A DNA stretch of 64,000 nucleotides from Isoetes taiwanensis (lineage: Eukaryota > Streptophyta > Lycopodiopsida > Isoetales > Isoetaceae). Under the pieces are notes generated by a model. It did no database searches, was not told where the DNA came from, and saw nothing but the letters and a program-made list of their open reading frames with translations. This document shows, piece after piece, positions 23,400 to 34,979 of this stretch (positions are counted from its first letter, which is position 1; each line of letters starts with the position of its first letter). The stretch spans positions 23,499,568 through 23,563,567 of the forward strand of contig JAJEKV010000006.1 of assembly GCA_021234155.1 (NCBI GenBank), in the 5' to 3' direction. A program made the position numbers and the translations under genes.

Positions 23400-24486
23400 G
23401 GCCAAAATTGCAAAAGATACGGAAATGGAGATCGGTCTTGAGCGTGTCACGCGATCTCCGTACCTCACGAAAAGGTAGCTTCATTCGAAGCTCGTAGAGC
23501 CACGAATTTGCGGATTTCCGCAAAGCCCGCGATACCGAGTCCGAACCGGTGAGACTTCCATTGCGCCCGGGCTTCTGAGTGCCCCAGCGGTGTTAGCACC
23601 GTCTTAGCCCGGCTTAACGATCGGGCGTTGTCAGCTGCATTGCGCCTCGGTCGGCTTTTCGTCTTCTTCCCAAAAAGCCGAAGCGGTCCTTAGTTTGTCT
23701 TTTATCGCGGCTGCGGTGACCTTATGGGCTACCCTTCTTCGGTGCTTAGCGATGCGATGCGTCGGGGATTGGTTGACCCTCTCCCGGATGCTCCTCCATC
23801 TCGGTGGTCCCGCTGGTCTTGCGGGTCCAGCTCTCTTGTTCGGCTTCTCCGGATTCTTCGGGCCCTCTCGGATCTTCACGAATCGAGGCAAAAAGTTGGG
23901 ACTGCGACACGGCGATTAAGTTGACATGGTACCGGCGTGGTCGTGACCATATCTATCGAATAGTTACCGGATAGTCTAGGCTAATATCGGGATTTCTCCC
24001 CATTCAAAGCAATTTGTTTGGAGCCCTCATGCCGGTGGTATGGGGAACCGATATATTTGCCATCAATGGGCAAAGCCGTCCCTCAGGTCTTGGTATTCCC
24101 TTCCCGGACTGCCCGTCGGTCGCTCGATTTTCGGTGGTCATCCTCTCCGGCCAAACCCCTATTACGGTCGGGCCTCTACCGATATCTTCCTCCTCCGTAT
24201 GGCCTTCCTGCTTTCGGGAGGATAAAATTTGATGAGCATCATAACCATATCGGGGTTGCTCAACAATGGTATAGGGAAGTCGGGCGAAGGTTATTAGGAT
24301 GAGGAATGGCTCTGAGAAGTGATAGATAGGATATGGAATCCTATCGTTGTTCTCAAACACGTTCACCGACTCATCTAACAAGATATCAATGAGGGCTGGT
24401 AGGTAGCCATGTGCTTGGCAATCATGGCGTAGATCTCCACGATGCTCAAAGGTAGTTGGATCAGGGGCGCTCTTGGTGATGGCCAT
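23400..24486 (-). CDS. Unrecognised ORFs in chromovirus leader
   Basis: The ORF 24004-24486 (160 residues) begins MAITKSAPDPTTFEHRGDLR and contains GYLPALIDILLDESVNVFEN. The ORF 23631-23891 contains RSIRERVNQSPTHRIAKHRR and KLRTASAFWEEDEKPTEAQ. Both are on the element's coding strand between the 5' LTR and gag. They may be remnants of one gene, perhaps the upstream part of family U. I recognise no domain. Confidence 0.3.
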
Positions 24487-24499
24487 AGCGGGCTATGAT

Positions 24500-25230
24500 G
24501 GAAAAAAAAGGCCGGGTAATGAGGCGGCAAGGGGATGACAAGGGGCTTAAGATGCACAAGGCACAAAGGCGAGGAGCAAGGTCCTGGTCGGTGGCGATGA
24601 TGAGAGCTGGCTTCAGCGGTTGGAGGCGCTGAAGCAAAAGCAAATGACAAGAAATGGCTTGTTAAACGGCCACTTAACTTTTAAAATTTCAAAAAAAAAA
24701 AAGTTTTCCTTATTAACTTCGAAATTTTATTATTAAAAAAATTATCTGGCTGAAATACTGCCGCAACCTACCTGGGCGCCCGGCTGCATTATCTGAGCTA
24801 AGCCTGGGGCGTCGTCCGAAAAGCAAGCGGCATACCGAGTTGACTGGGCGGGCCAGCGTTGACTTCGAGGTCCGACGGTCCAGCCCGACAACATTTCGGC
24901 GCTTCTACCTTGACTACAAAACTACAAAAGCAAAGTTTACCGAGTTTGTTTTGGGCGCCCTTGACCATTTTTCGCCTAGAGTTGATTTGTTCTAGGGGTA
25001 ATTCGAACGCCCGATCCAATGGAACCATCATCTTCGTCATTTGAGCTACCCACGACACCTGTTAGGCCTCCAATCTTGGGCCCTCCACTTCAAAGCTACC
25101 ATTCCTAACTTAACCTAACACCAAGCCAAACAACAAAGAGAACTAACGACACATTGACTTAGCCTCCTCCCTAACTGGGGTGCTACGAGTTAGTGTTTGG
25201 CCGGTGCTATGATTTGAGAGCAACGAAATC
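24500..25230. other. Chromovirus 5' leader, non-coding part
   Basis: The stretch from the first leader ORF to the primer-binding site. It holds an A-rich/T-rich patch near 24680-24750. No domain is seen. Confidence 0.4.
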
Positions 25231-25231
25231 A

Positions 25232-25246
25232 CGGCTCCGATACCCT
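25232..25246 (-). promoter_or_regulatory. Primer-binding site of the chromovirus
   Basis: On the minus strand GGGTATCGGAGCCG lies 2-3 bases inside the 5' LTR. It closely resembles TGGTATCAGAGCC, the site complementary to the 3' end of plant initiator Met tRNA. Position and sequence fix the element's orientation. Confidence 0.75.
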
Positions 25247-25247
25247 T

Positions 25248-26833
25248 TGTGACACTCCTAATATATACGACCACCGGACGTATACATCACGGGGACTTTC
25301 CCTCCCATGGCGATCATCTCACCATGAGCGGGGCCCTCCGTCTGTTTCGGGCCATCTATGAAATGAGGCCGAAGAAGGACTGAAGGGGTCATTCGGCCCA
25401 TGCCTTCAATGGGACTCCTACGTGCCGGAAGCATGAATACAAGGGTTAGCACAGCCGCGAATATACATAAATAACCACCACGAAGGGTGGCGCATCCATC
25501 AAAATACCAGCGGCATAGAATATGCATCTAATCCTAAGCGCCCAAAACCCGGGTTCTACCCAGGCTCGGACTCGGTGAGGATCGACCGACAATTTGGGCC
25601 TCAAGAGATCAGCAGACCCGAGGTCTTGGCATGGCGTTGGCTGGCATAGAACATCGGCTAGGGTTGTCCACTCCATCCGCCCCTCCTGTGCACACTTTGC
25701 GGATGGGTCAATTCATGCTATGGCAGCTATAGCCTTCCAGGAGACGCGAGTTCAAGGGATCACCCTTTTGAGCCTACTCCGGGTTCATGGCCTTTGGTCC
25801 AGATGAGGCGGCCTGGGGAAGCGTCCCCTTCGAGAATCATAGTGGTTCCATGGGTGAGCTAGAGAATGCGTGCGCATCGACGACCCAGCATCCGTGCACC
25901 GACTTACTCACCCTAAATCTACTCAAAGTGCAAGGTGCTCCATACGGATCACACCTCTACACCCGTGGGAGTGTGGGACCCATACCCGGCCTTCCACGTG
26001 GCCAGGCTATCAGGCCCTAGCCTTTGTAGGGAGTCTCGGGAGCCTTGTATGCTCCATTGCAAGACCCCACCCCTCATGTCACCTTGTGTTTCCTTGTCTA
26101 GTGCTAAGCCGGACCATAGCATCTAGGACCCGGTGGGCTCTTGTGCCTGCGCATATAATGGGACTCTACAGGCGCTATCTAGGAGCAAACTACAACAATA
26201 CGGTTCAAAGGTCTCTACCCCGTAATCCCCGTTTGGTCGAGATTAAACAAAGACTAACAATCCATCCTTTCGAGTAAGAACCGAATTGAATATAAAGAGA
26301 ACTTGCTTGTACAATCAAGGGTTAGTTTCTATGATTGAATCACAAAGAGAACAGGAAAAGCGGACACAACAAGCGTTATCTAAAATCCACATAGCCACCT
26401 ACACCACTGGACTCGTTTCCATGGGGCGCCTCCATCTCACGGGAGTTGAGAATTCATTTGTTGATTCACAGAACGAGGCGGGTATGGTGGCCCTCTGGCG
26501 GTGTATGATGGCTTCGACTCGGCCTTCCTTGGTCGATCTTGAGTGAGTCAATCAGGGATAGGGGTCAAGTTGGCATCCTAACTTGGCAACCCCATGTCTT
26601 TATCCCGATTGGGGGCGGTGTGCCTTCCCAAATGGTAATTAGCCTAATTAAGTTATTATCTTTAATGTATTAAATTAGCATAGCTAATTTAATCCTTTTA
26701 AAGTAACCCCCATGGTTCAATTAAGTTCCCATACCCCCATGGTATGCACCTTTAGGGGGTGGCGTGCTAATATTTGTACATGTCCGTATGAATGCGTGGC
26801 GTAGGCCAGGTATAAATACGTGGAGCGTCCACA
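25248..26833 (-). repeat. Chromovirus 5' LTR
   Basis: This ~1586-bp repeat matches 11784-13395. The outer end is GGAGCGTCCACA and the inner end TGTGACACTCC. It should hold the element's promoter and poly(A) signal; I could not place these. Confidence 0.85.
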
Positions 26834-26838
26834 AAAGT

Positions 26839-28514
26839 GGATTGGACGGAACTTTCGAATTCGCTCGAAAGGTGATGATGGATTTTGGCAGGCGATCGCA
26901 AAAATTTTGGACTGGACCAAAAAGTTTTGCTTTGATTATATAGCAGAGAATGCCATTAATATAGCCGGTGCATGCACAGCAAATAGCAGACAACAGTTAT
27001 TTCTCCTGTCGCAATTAAATATCGCCATCATATTCATTACACTGCCTCAATTAATCTTGGTGGGAGAATTCTGCCCCTTTTGAGTGCAGGAAAAATTACG
27101 TGCCCATTTTCGATTAAAGTATGTAGTATCCCTCAAATTCAAATTTGGAACCATGATACTTTTTCAAATACTTGCCATCATTGCAAATTCAAATAATTCA
27201 AACTAGTAAACCAAAACAACCTGCGCAATATAACACAATCTTGTACCAAATATATGTCAGGGCAATTGAGACAGATTTCAATTTCCCCACACACGAAATT
27301 TGAACATTGCATTAGAAGATCAATTCTTGTTCAAGCAAGCACTCTCAAGCATTCTTCTTTGGCATTGGTCAAGCCTTCTTCTCAGCTACTCAGGCATTCT
27401 CAAGGCCCCAAATTCAATCTTCTCAGGCACTCAAACAATCTTCTCAATCTTCTTTGGCATTTTTCTAGTGCTCTCAAGCATTCTTTTCAGGCCATCAGGA
27501 AGATTAACTTAGAGGTGAGTTCAAGACTTCTAAGAACTTCTCTATTTCTATTTTGTAGAGGAATGTTGTAGGTCTCAGGATCCCATCTGCAAAACTCCAT
27601 TCCTTGATACAAAAGTATAAAGTTGGATCCTGTAAAGAGCCATTTTGTTTTATTTCCTCTTGTAGGCTTGGTTCAGAAAACTTTTTAGCCTAAAGCGTCA
27701 AGTTTCCTGCAGTTTTGAACCTGTTCGGCAAGCTACAAATCTATTCTTCAAAATTGCCAGAAAAACCAAGAAAAACTCCTAATTGTAGCGTGAAATTTTC
27801 CTGCTAATATTTTGCCTACATGTTATTTCAGAAAGTAATCAGACACATGGGCTTAACCTCGGTATTTCCCGAACCAAGCTCGTAGGTATGTAATTAAAAA
27901 AAAAAAAGGTGCACGATATAAGGGAGATCTCTTGGTGGGCCATCAAGGATCCATTTCAAGCCCAATGACAAAAAAGTTTAGAAATTAAGACTGGTGAATT
28001 ACTCCAACATCTCGAAGAATGGGGGAGTGCGTCCAGAAGAATCTCCTCCACCACGACAAACTAAATGTGGTACTGTTGCAAGGGAGAAGGAGAAAAGGTT
28101 AAAGCTCATTCATAAAGTTGCCATAGGTAAACTAAAACTACAAGTTTATAAAGAAATATTCCTGAGATTGTTTTGAATATAAATAAAAATGGTAGGTATA
28201 CGTTTGTGGGCTGGTAGGCATACGTGAGTGGGCAGCAATAAATGTAAGGAGCAATGAATAAAGAAGAAAAAGATAGACCATTTGATATATAAATAGTAAG
28301 TGGGAAGTAAGAATATCAAGCATGTGTGTAGGTTAGGTCATTCAAGGATCGATGTCAATGGGCCTCAGTGACCAGCTAGAGTTGGAAAAGGTAGACTTAG
28401 TGCCAAATATCATGCATGTGTGCAAAGTAGGCGAGTGAGGGGTGTTTTAAGGGGTCCCAATGGCCAACAAGGTCCGAAAAGGGAGACTTGGTGAGGTGCT
28501 CCAACGTCGTGAAG
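26839..28514. other. No gene recognised; low-complexity CTCAAGCATTCTT words
   Basis: Between 27330 and 27500 related words such as CTCAAGCATTCTT, CTCAGGCATTCTC and CTCAAGCATTCTTTT recur irregularly, like a decayed minisatellite. No ORF here resembles a known protein. Confidence 0.4.
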
Positions 28515-28584
28515 AATTTGATAGTTGGCCCACAATAATCTCACTTGTTAATTTGATAGTTGGCCCACAATAATCTCACTTGTT
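28515..28584. repeat. Tandem duplication, 2 x 35 bp
   Basis: AATTTGATAGTTGGCCCACA and the following bases occur twice with a 35-bp period (starts 28515 and 28550), just upstream of the first CIPK block. Confidence 0.85.
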
Positions 28585-28619
28585 TTCTCTAAAGCTTAAC
28601 CAATGAAATCTAGCAAACA

Positions 28620-31140
28620 AAACATGGTGGGGCATAAAAAGTGATAACGCTCGTTTATAAAGCGCAAAAGGGTTCACAAAGTAGTTGAGTGGTATGAAGC
28701 GGGCCATGGAGGAGAACATGTTCTGCACGCCAAGACATATCGGAGGACGACCACGTTGGATGTTTATGACGGATTCTAGTAAGAGTTTATCTACCAAAGT
28801 TTGGAAAATTCTCTCCAAACCGTCCAAATTGTTGCGAATCAAACGGTTCACTTTTGTCAAGGAAAAATGCAAAGAATATGCGCCAGGATCAGCCAGCCAT
28901 GGCTATATCACGCAAAGCCCCCACAGCGAGGTTTGTCAGTACTGGTTTGATTTTTATCTGCAATCCTAGAAAGCAGGTTCTCTTCCGTTGTAATCACCTG
29001 ATAGATTTCGGAGCTTTTTTTGTGTGATTCTTATCAAATAGGTTCTGTTTTTTCTCTTTGATTCGTAGTTCTAGTTTTGTTCATTTTTTTGAGGAGAATG
29101 GGTACTGGTTTAGATACTTCAGATTTGCATGATACGGTAGCTAGAGTGGATGATTTGTGGGTTTGAGCATTGCAAGGGAAGTTTAAATTTTGAAATGGAT
29201 GTGCATACGCAAGTGGGGAAATATGAGCTAGGCCGAGTGTTAGGAAGTGGCACATTTGCAAAGGTTAGATTGGCCAGAAATGTAGAAACAGGTGAGCATG
29301 TGGCAGTGAAAGTGTTAGACAAAGGGAAAGTGCTTCAGCACAAAATGGTGGAGCAGATCAAGCGAGAAATTTCCACCATGAGATTAGTAAGGCATCCCAA
29401 CATAGTCCATCTCCATGAGGTCCTTGCAAGCAGGACCAAAATCTACTTGGTTATGGAGTATGTCACTGGAGGTGAGCTCTTCAACAAAATAGTGGAAAGA
29501 ACAATGCTGCCCGAAGATGAGGCAAGAAAATATTTCCAGCAGCTCATTGATGCGGTGCAGTACTGCCATAGTTGCTCTGTTTTCCACAGAGATCTGAAGC
29601 CTGAGAATTTACTGTTAGATTCGAAGGGCAATTTAAAAATTTCTGACTTCGGTCTAAGTGCTCTGCCTGAGCAACTACGAGCAGATGGATTGTTACATAC
29701 TACATGTGGCTCTCCAAATTATGTAGCACCAGAGGTGATTTTGAGCAGGGGTTATGATGGAGCCAAGGCAGATCTATGGTCATGTGGTGTTATTTTGTTT
29801 GTTCTCATGGCTGGCCATATGCCTTTTTATGAGTCAAACATGTGTGAGCTGTATAGGAAGATCTTCAGAGCTGAATTTAAGTTCCCTACATGGTTCACTG
29901 CTGAGGCTCACCATCTCATCTCTCATATTTTGCAGCCTGATCCTGCTTTGCGTATGACCTTTGATCAGATTTTGGAAGATTCCTGGTTTAAACAAGGCTA
30001 TATTCCTCTTAAGTTCTACTTTGAAGAATTTATTGATGCTCAGGATGTGGAGAATGTCTTCAACCTTGAGCATCTTGTTACAGAATCAAGTGACTGCAAG
30101 CCTGTTGTTATTAATGCCTTTGAATTCTTATCCATGTCTCCTGGTCTGGATCTGTCTGGCCTTTTTGAAAAGCAGCAGGATGAGCCTTTCAAACAAGAAG
30201 CCAGATTCACTTTTTTTGCGCCAGTTGGAGAAATCATAACAAAAATTGAAGAAACAGTGAAGGCACTTGGTTTTGTGGTTTATAAGCAGAAGTTCAGGCT
30301 CAGATTGCATGCATCTAAGACTGGAAAAAAGGGTCATCTTTCTGTGATAACAGAGATTTTTGAGATAGCTCCATCTGTATTTATTTTGGAGTTCAGAAAG
30401 GCTGGAGGAGATACTTTGGAATACAATTCCTTCTATAAAAGCCTGTCCCTAGGACTGAAGGACATTGTTTCGAATTGGGAAGGCAGCCTTTAAAATGGGT
30501 ATACCCTTGTAATATTTGTGTACCATAGTTTTTAGTGTAGTTGGGCATAAGCTAAGTGTTCGCAGAATTAAATCCTGTAAATGCTTAGCTCAAATATTTC
30601 TCCTCCACCACTGTCTTTTGTAGTTCAAGATTAAAAGGCATTACTTAATAGCAAAAGGAAAAGAGATCCATTGATAGAAATGATCACTTAATATGAGATT
30701 GACGAAAGAATATGAATAGAAAACTGATTCATCTGTAAGATTTGGTGAACAAGAGAAACTCAACAAAATTTCAGGATGTTGAGAAACAGATGAAAGGTTG
30801 GAAGAAAATTGTGAATACAGTCTGGAAAAAGGATGTTCCTTGAACAGAGAAAAGTAAATACATATTCTTAATATGGTATTCAGACAAGAGCAGGTACCTT
30901 GTTGATTCACAAGAATTGATAGATGTTTTCTCTTCAGAACATGCTAGAATAGGCTGAGAGTATCTGTAGCTCATTTTCCTTAAAGGTTGAAGAGACAGGA
31001 CAAGGCTAAAGAGACAGCATATGCCCCACACACACAATAACTCAACAAAAGGTAGCTTGGAGCTAAACAGAAAGCATTATGCCCCACACACACATGGGAA
31101 AGCTACGAACACTTTTGTCCGTATTAAAATATTACCAGCC
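28620..31140 (+). repeat. Direct repeat block A containing a CIPK gene
   Basis: This block and 58480-61430 share the CIPK gene and flanking non-coding landmarks in the same order. They share GAAGCGGGCCATGGAGG upstream, the GCAAGGATCAGC-like and CATTGCCCCCAC-like leader parts, CTCCTCCACCACTGTCTTT downstream, and GACAGCATATGCCCCA near the end. The copies lie about 30 kb apart in the same orientation. Shared flanks show a DNA-level segmental or tandem duplication, not retroposition. Confidence 0.75.
29150..30493 (+). CDS. CIPK: CBL-interacting protein kinase (CIPK / SnRK3), copy A
   Basis: An intact 447-codon ORF without introns encodes a Ser/Thr kinase that, by family knowledge, is activated when a CBL calcium sensor binds its C-terminal part. 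Visible features are the glycine loop LGSGTFAKV (31-39), VAVK with the ATP-binding Lys (54), HRDLKPEN (146-153), DFG (166-168), and an activation segment with TTCGSPNYVAPE. The NAF/FISL motif INAFEFLSMSPGLDLSGLF lies at 321-339. A phosphatase-interaction-like region follows to FILEFRKAGGDTLEY. The family's usual GTPNY is GSPNY here. The Met at 29195 (MDVHTQVGKYELGR) may be the true start, because CIPKs normally begin just before the kinase; the extra 15 residues are partly conserved in copy B. It belongs to the intronless type, and I cannot assign a subfamily number. Confidence 0.93.
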   Translation: MICGFEHCKGSLNFEMDVHTQVGKYELGRVLGSGTFAKVRLARNVETGEHVAVKVLDKGKVLQHKMVEQIKREISTMRLVRHPNIVHLHEVLASRTKIYLVMEYVTGGELFNKIVERTMLPEDEARKYFQQLIDAVQYCHSCSVFHRDLKPENLLLDSKGNLKISDFGLSALPEQLRADGLLHTTCGSPNYVAPEVILSRGYDGAKADLWSCGVILFVLMAGHMPFYESNMCELYRKIFRAEFKFPTWFTAEAHHLISHILQPDPALRMTFDQILEDSWFKQGYIPLKFYFEEFIDAQDVENVFNLEHLVTESSDCKPVVINAFEFLSMSPGLDLSGLFEKQQDEPFKQEARFTFFAPVGEIITKIEETVKALGFVVYKQKFRLRLHASKTGKKGHLSVITEIFEIAPSVFILEFRKAGGDTLEYNSFYKSLSLGLKDIVSNWEGSL

Positions 31141-32350
31141 TCCACCGCATAATAATGCAACATAGAAATAGGAATTATGTCACTTGGTTCTTTGTTGTGG
31201 TGGACATATCATCATACATATGAAGTCAATAAAGCAAGGCCAAAAAATCTCGTATCTCCAAAAGACGTGTCACCTGCATGTTGAAACCTAAAGCCCAAGA
31301 AAGAGGAAACGTATTCTCTTGAGGAATGATTGCATGCCTCACATACTACCAACCCTTATCTTGGTTTCCCATGAAGGAATTCATGTCTCATTACCTTGTT
31401 ACACGGCCAGGTTATGGGTTAATACTATATGCATGTCTCCGTGGACATAAAGACCACAGTCACCACGTCCACGTCATGATGGCCCACACGCACGTCCACA
31501 TGTCATTACGGCCTACACGGGTGAAAATAAAGTTACCCTTGTCAGTCTGATATGGCGCAATCACAACAATTGGTGATTCCATCCTGTAGAATAACCAACG
31601 ATCATGCACACATGCACCTTTGAGAATAGGTCTGCAATGTACAACTTTATGTCCACATGGCCCTCAAAAGGCAACTTTTATGTCCCTGTTGCATCCACGT
31701 CACATGCATATGGCAAGTAACTTGGATTTAAGGCGTGAATTGAATTGAATAAAGAATGCTCATCTATTTAGCTATCCTTGGCATAAATGAGACGGTGGAT
31801 GTTGACGATAGAGGCATTTGATTGGCACAAAATGTATAGCACAAATTATATATTGTTCCTCATTGAAAATAACTGAACAACCTCTTTTTCTCATGTCAAA
31901 AAAATGTTCTATTATTCTAGTGCCAATTGGCGGCTACTAATGTATCCTACTCTACAATGTACAATGCTATAGACATTATGCAAGCTAGTATGCTCAAGCA
32001 ACCGATGTTGCTTGTCCAATAAGACTGTCTTCGCCCTGAAGAAAACTACTTAGTTTGTACTTCTATTTAATTTTCACCATAAATATTGCAGTTCATAAAT
32101 ATAAATACTCGTATTACTTTGAACGATAAATCCCCTTACCTTTCAAGCTAAGAACGTGACAAACCATTAGTAAATAGAATAATATCCTAATTAAGTAAAA
32201 GATGGCCAAGAGCATGCATTTCACGATTGTTTTTGAAGCACATGTGTGACATGCCATGCATTATTTTGCAAGAATTGCCTCGCTCCAGGAAAACTGTAGA
32301 ACTCAATTGTGAAAATGGAAAACTAGAGGTGATAATTTAATTGGATTTGA
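31141..32350. other. No gene recognised
   Basis: AT-rich intergenic sequence with a cluster of CACGTCCACGTC-like words around 31460-31510. No domain, RNA or terminus is visible. Confidence 0.4.
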
Positions 32351-32356
32351 TGTTAT

Positions 32357-32667
32357 GGAATTCTAATCAATTCACTATAAAGTGTTGTTAATTGGATTTG
32401 ATGTTACGGATTTTGATGGTCTGATTTTTTTTTTTGAAGTAACACCCGAGGGCCAGGGCGTTATCGCCCTTAACACACCGCCTCGAGAGTTTTGGGTCAT
32501 CCGATCACCATCAAAATCGATCGGGATCCATCCATTTTATAACACCCTAGGGTGTTATTGAGTAGCAGTGTGTTATAGCTCCAGTAACACATTGATCAAG
32601 ATTGATCTGAACCATTGGATCACTATAAACTTGAGGGGCAGTGTGTTAAGGAATTCTAATCAATTCA
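32357..32667. mobile_element. Possible small insertion flanked by an 18-bp direct repeat
   Basis: GGAATTCTAATCAATTCA occurs exactly at 32357-32374 and 32650-32667. The ~275 bp between holds a T12 run, a hairpin AGGGCG-TTAT-CGCCCT near 32455-32470, and the perfect 20-bp palindrome ATAACACCCTAGGGTGTTAT at 32539-32558. The repeats could be a target duplication from a retroposed element or simply another local duplication. A second direct repeat, TTAATTGGATTTGATGTTA, near 32337 and 32391 complicates the picture. Confidence 0.35.
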
Positions 32668-32947
32668 ATGATTTAAAATAAGAGTGTTATATTCATTGTA
32701 AACTAATTCCAAGGCTAAAAAGACAATATTGGTAAGGAAACATGATGGAGTAACATTTTTGGATCATGCAAATTCAAATCTTTGGATTTGAATCATATAT
32801 ACAAATCAAACCTTTGAAATAAAAGTGTTATGTTCTATGATTGCCATAGGTTAAATGTGTATTCTATACAAACATATAGTTTTCTTTTTCAACTCATATG
32901 TAGTAGCACAATGTACAAGGACAACATGCTATCTGCCTCTTTGTGCA

Positions 32948-33499
32948 CTATTGGGCACAATTCAGACACGAAAACCAAGGTCTATATTTTTGTTTTTCAA
33001 ACTCCGAAATGGGCTCCAAATAAGTACTGCTTCTTTGCTTCAGATGATCAGGAGAGGCTTCCAAAATCAAACAACGCCCATTAATATTCCCCACAACTCC
33101 AATCTCCCTAACTCTAATCCAATGCTTGAAATTCTGTTCCTCCACACTCAGGCCCCAAACACATTTGGCACCATCACCTAAATCAAGTATTGCTTTTATC
33201 AGGACTTTCTTTTCATGCCGAATTTCAATTTCCACAGGACCCAATGCACTAAAGCAATCTATAGCTTTGTAGCTCCAGAATTTAGTGTCGTGGCTTAATT
33301 GATCAAATTTCAAAATCAAAGGCACTAGCTCCTGAGAATGAGCTTTTGTTCCATTAACCAATAATTGGGTGTCCATGTGCATTCGTCTTAAAGATACTAC
33401 AAGAGACAATGGGTGCTGAGATGCCATGCGATAATCCTCCTGGATTGTTACACACAACACCTTGATGTTGAGCCATGCCTCCCCACATACCTTAGCCAT
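32948..33499 (-). CDS. Uncharacterised ORF, 183 aa
   Basis: The longest unassigned minus-strand ORF outside the transposons starts at 33499 (MAKVCGEAWLNIKVLCVTIQ) and includes SLVVSLRRMHMDTQLLVNGT, WSYKAIDCFSALGPVEIEI and LDLGDGAKCVWGLSVEEQNF. The composition looks protein-like, with few low-complexity runs. I see no signal peptide or membrane helix and recognise no domain. It may be one exon of a larger gene or a pseudogene fragment; no partner exon was found. Confidence 0.3.
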   Translation of the reverse strand: MAKVCGEAWLNIKVLCVTIQEDYRMASQHPLSLVVSLRRMHMDTQLLVNGTKAHSQELVPLILKFDQLSHDTKFWSYKAIDCFSALGPVEIEIRHEKKVLIKAILDLGDGAKCVWGLSVEEQNFKHWIRVREIGVVGNINGRCLILEASPDHLKQRSSTYLEPISEFEKQKYRPWFSCLNCAQ

Positions 33500-34900
33500 T
33501 CCAAAGCCCCTTTTTCTTTTTCTTTTTTGGCAAAATCATGCGATCTCTCTGGATTTATACCTCATAACACACCTAATAGTGACACTCTTCCTCCTTCCAG
33601 CAACACTTGGTTCCTCCAAAACTCCCTTGTGCAAAATAAATAAGTAAAGTAAGTAAATATATCGATTGATCTAACCAAGTATATGGATCTTTATTCACAT
33701 GTAGCTCCCCAGATAGCCCTCTAAATCACGAATTTAAAACATGATCAACAAGACAAGTTAGTAAGATAGTAGGTACATAGAACACGGTACATGAGCCCAC
33801 CCACCGAAAGCTAGGTATGGTTAATATTTCTAAAGAGACAAAAAATAAGTTCAAATTCTCATTGTACTTTCTATAGTTTGAACTAAAAAATATGAAACTT
33901 ATCTTGGCTCAAAGAAGATCATTCAAGGTCAAGGATATAAAGTTCATTTTTACCTTATTTTAAAGGTCGTGCATTGTCCTCTTCTATCTTGATAAGGAAT
34001 ATATGCTTTTAGATTGTTTTAGTTCATTGAAATGCATGCTTATCCTACAAGGAATTTATCGCGGTGGCTCTATAAGGACTTTCTTGGTATATTGTGTGTT
34101 CTTTGGTTCCCTTAGACTTGCACTTCTTTATTAGTCATCTGATACTTCTCGTATCAATCCATCGAATGCTACGTTTGCACTATTAGGACCTGGATTTTGA
34201 ACAAGCTTTGTTGTATCTATGCTCTTCCAAATTCAATGCCTTTGTACAAGCTGGGTGGTTATTGTCCAATTTCACGAGCTGGATATGCACTTCTCTGTAA
34301 ATGAAGCCAATATGTGAGAACTGAACCTTCAGACGCATATGTACAATTTATTCTTTAGTGAGATAGGCCTCTTGTCAACTAGTATCGCCTTGTTGCCAAG
34401 AAAAGTTTGTATGTTATATTATCTTTAGAATCCCGATGTTCAATCTTTCTTAGCATGTTTCTTCATGGTTTTTTAGTTAATATGTTCTTTTTAATTGTTC
34501 TCTAAAGGATCATAGTTGCGATCCTTCAGACTATTTTGGCGATGTCTATCTTTTTAGATGATCGTCGTCAGAATCCTCGTTATTATTCTCATTAATTTTC
34601 TTTTAATTCTTTAAGTCTGTTTTGGTTCTACTTCTCTATTTAGAGGATCATCGTCAAGATTCTCCTTATCATGCTTGGTGCTTTAAATTTTATTTTGCAA
34701 AGATCACGGTCATGTTTTGTGGTAGTAGTATCTTCGAAAGCTTTCTTTTATACAGTCTTGGAACTATTCCTCGGACCCAATGTGGAGCCTATTTGTATCG
34801 TTACTCTTGATTCTTCCGAGGTGGTATGTGGAGGTAGCACAAGACACTCCTCAGACTAAGGGTGATCATAGAAAAAATCTCTGTCTTTTATTAAGTCTGG
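33500..34900. other. No gene recognised; possible decayed gag or 5' part of the next element
   Basis: The region precedes the gypsy element's protease without a visible gag core, zinc knuckle or LTR border. The 5' LTR and gag of that element, if present, would be expected here but are not recognisable. Confidence 0.3.
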
Positions 34901-34979
34901 AAGGAGAGTAGAAGATGTCGAGCAAATGGGCATAGCAGGTTGTGCCTATCTCCCCCACCAAAAATATGCTAAGAAAGAT

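Larger units (their letters stand above)
11779..26838 (-). mobile_element. Ty3/gypsy chromovirus LTR retrotransposon, ~15 kb
   Basis: The element is bounded by two ~1.6-kb direct repeats (11784-13395 and 25248-26833) and reads on the minus strand, so the high-coordinate repeat is the 5' LTR. AAAGT at 11779-11783 and 26834-26838 is a probable 5-bp target-site duplication. LTR ends carry the inverted pair TGTGACGCTCC / GGAGCGTCA. A primer site similar to initiator Met tRNA lies just inside the 5' LTR, and a polypurine tract (complement of 13396-13407, AAGGAGGGAGAA) just inside the 3' LTR. Gag, protease, RT, RNase H, integrase and a chromodomain follow in standard order. All are frameshifted. 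The leader is unusually long and a foldback of LTR sequence splits gag from pol. Confidence 0.85.
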
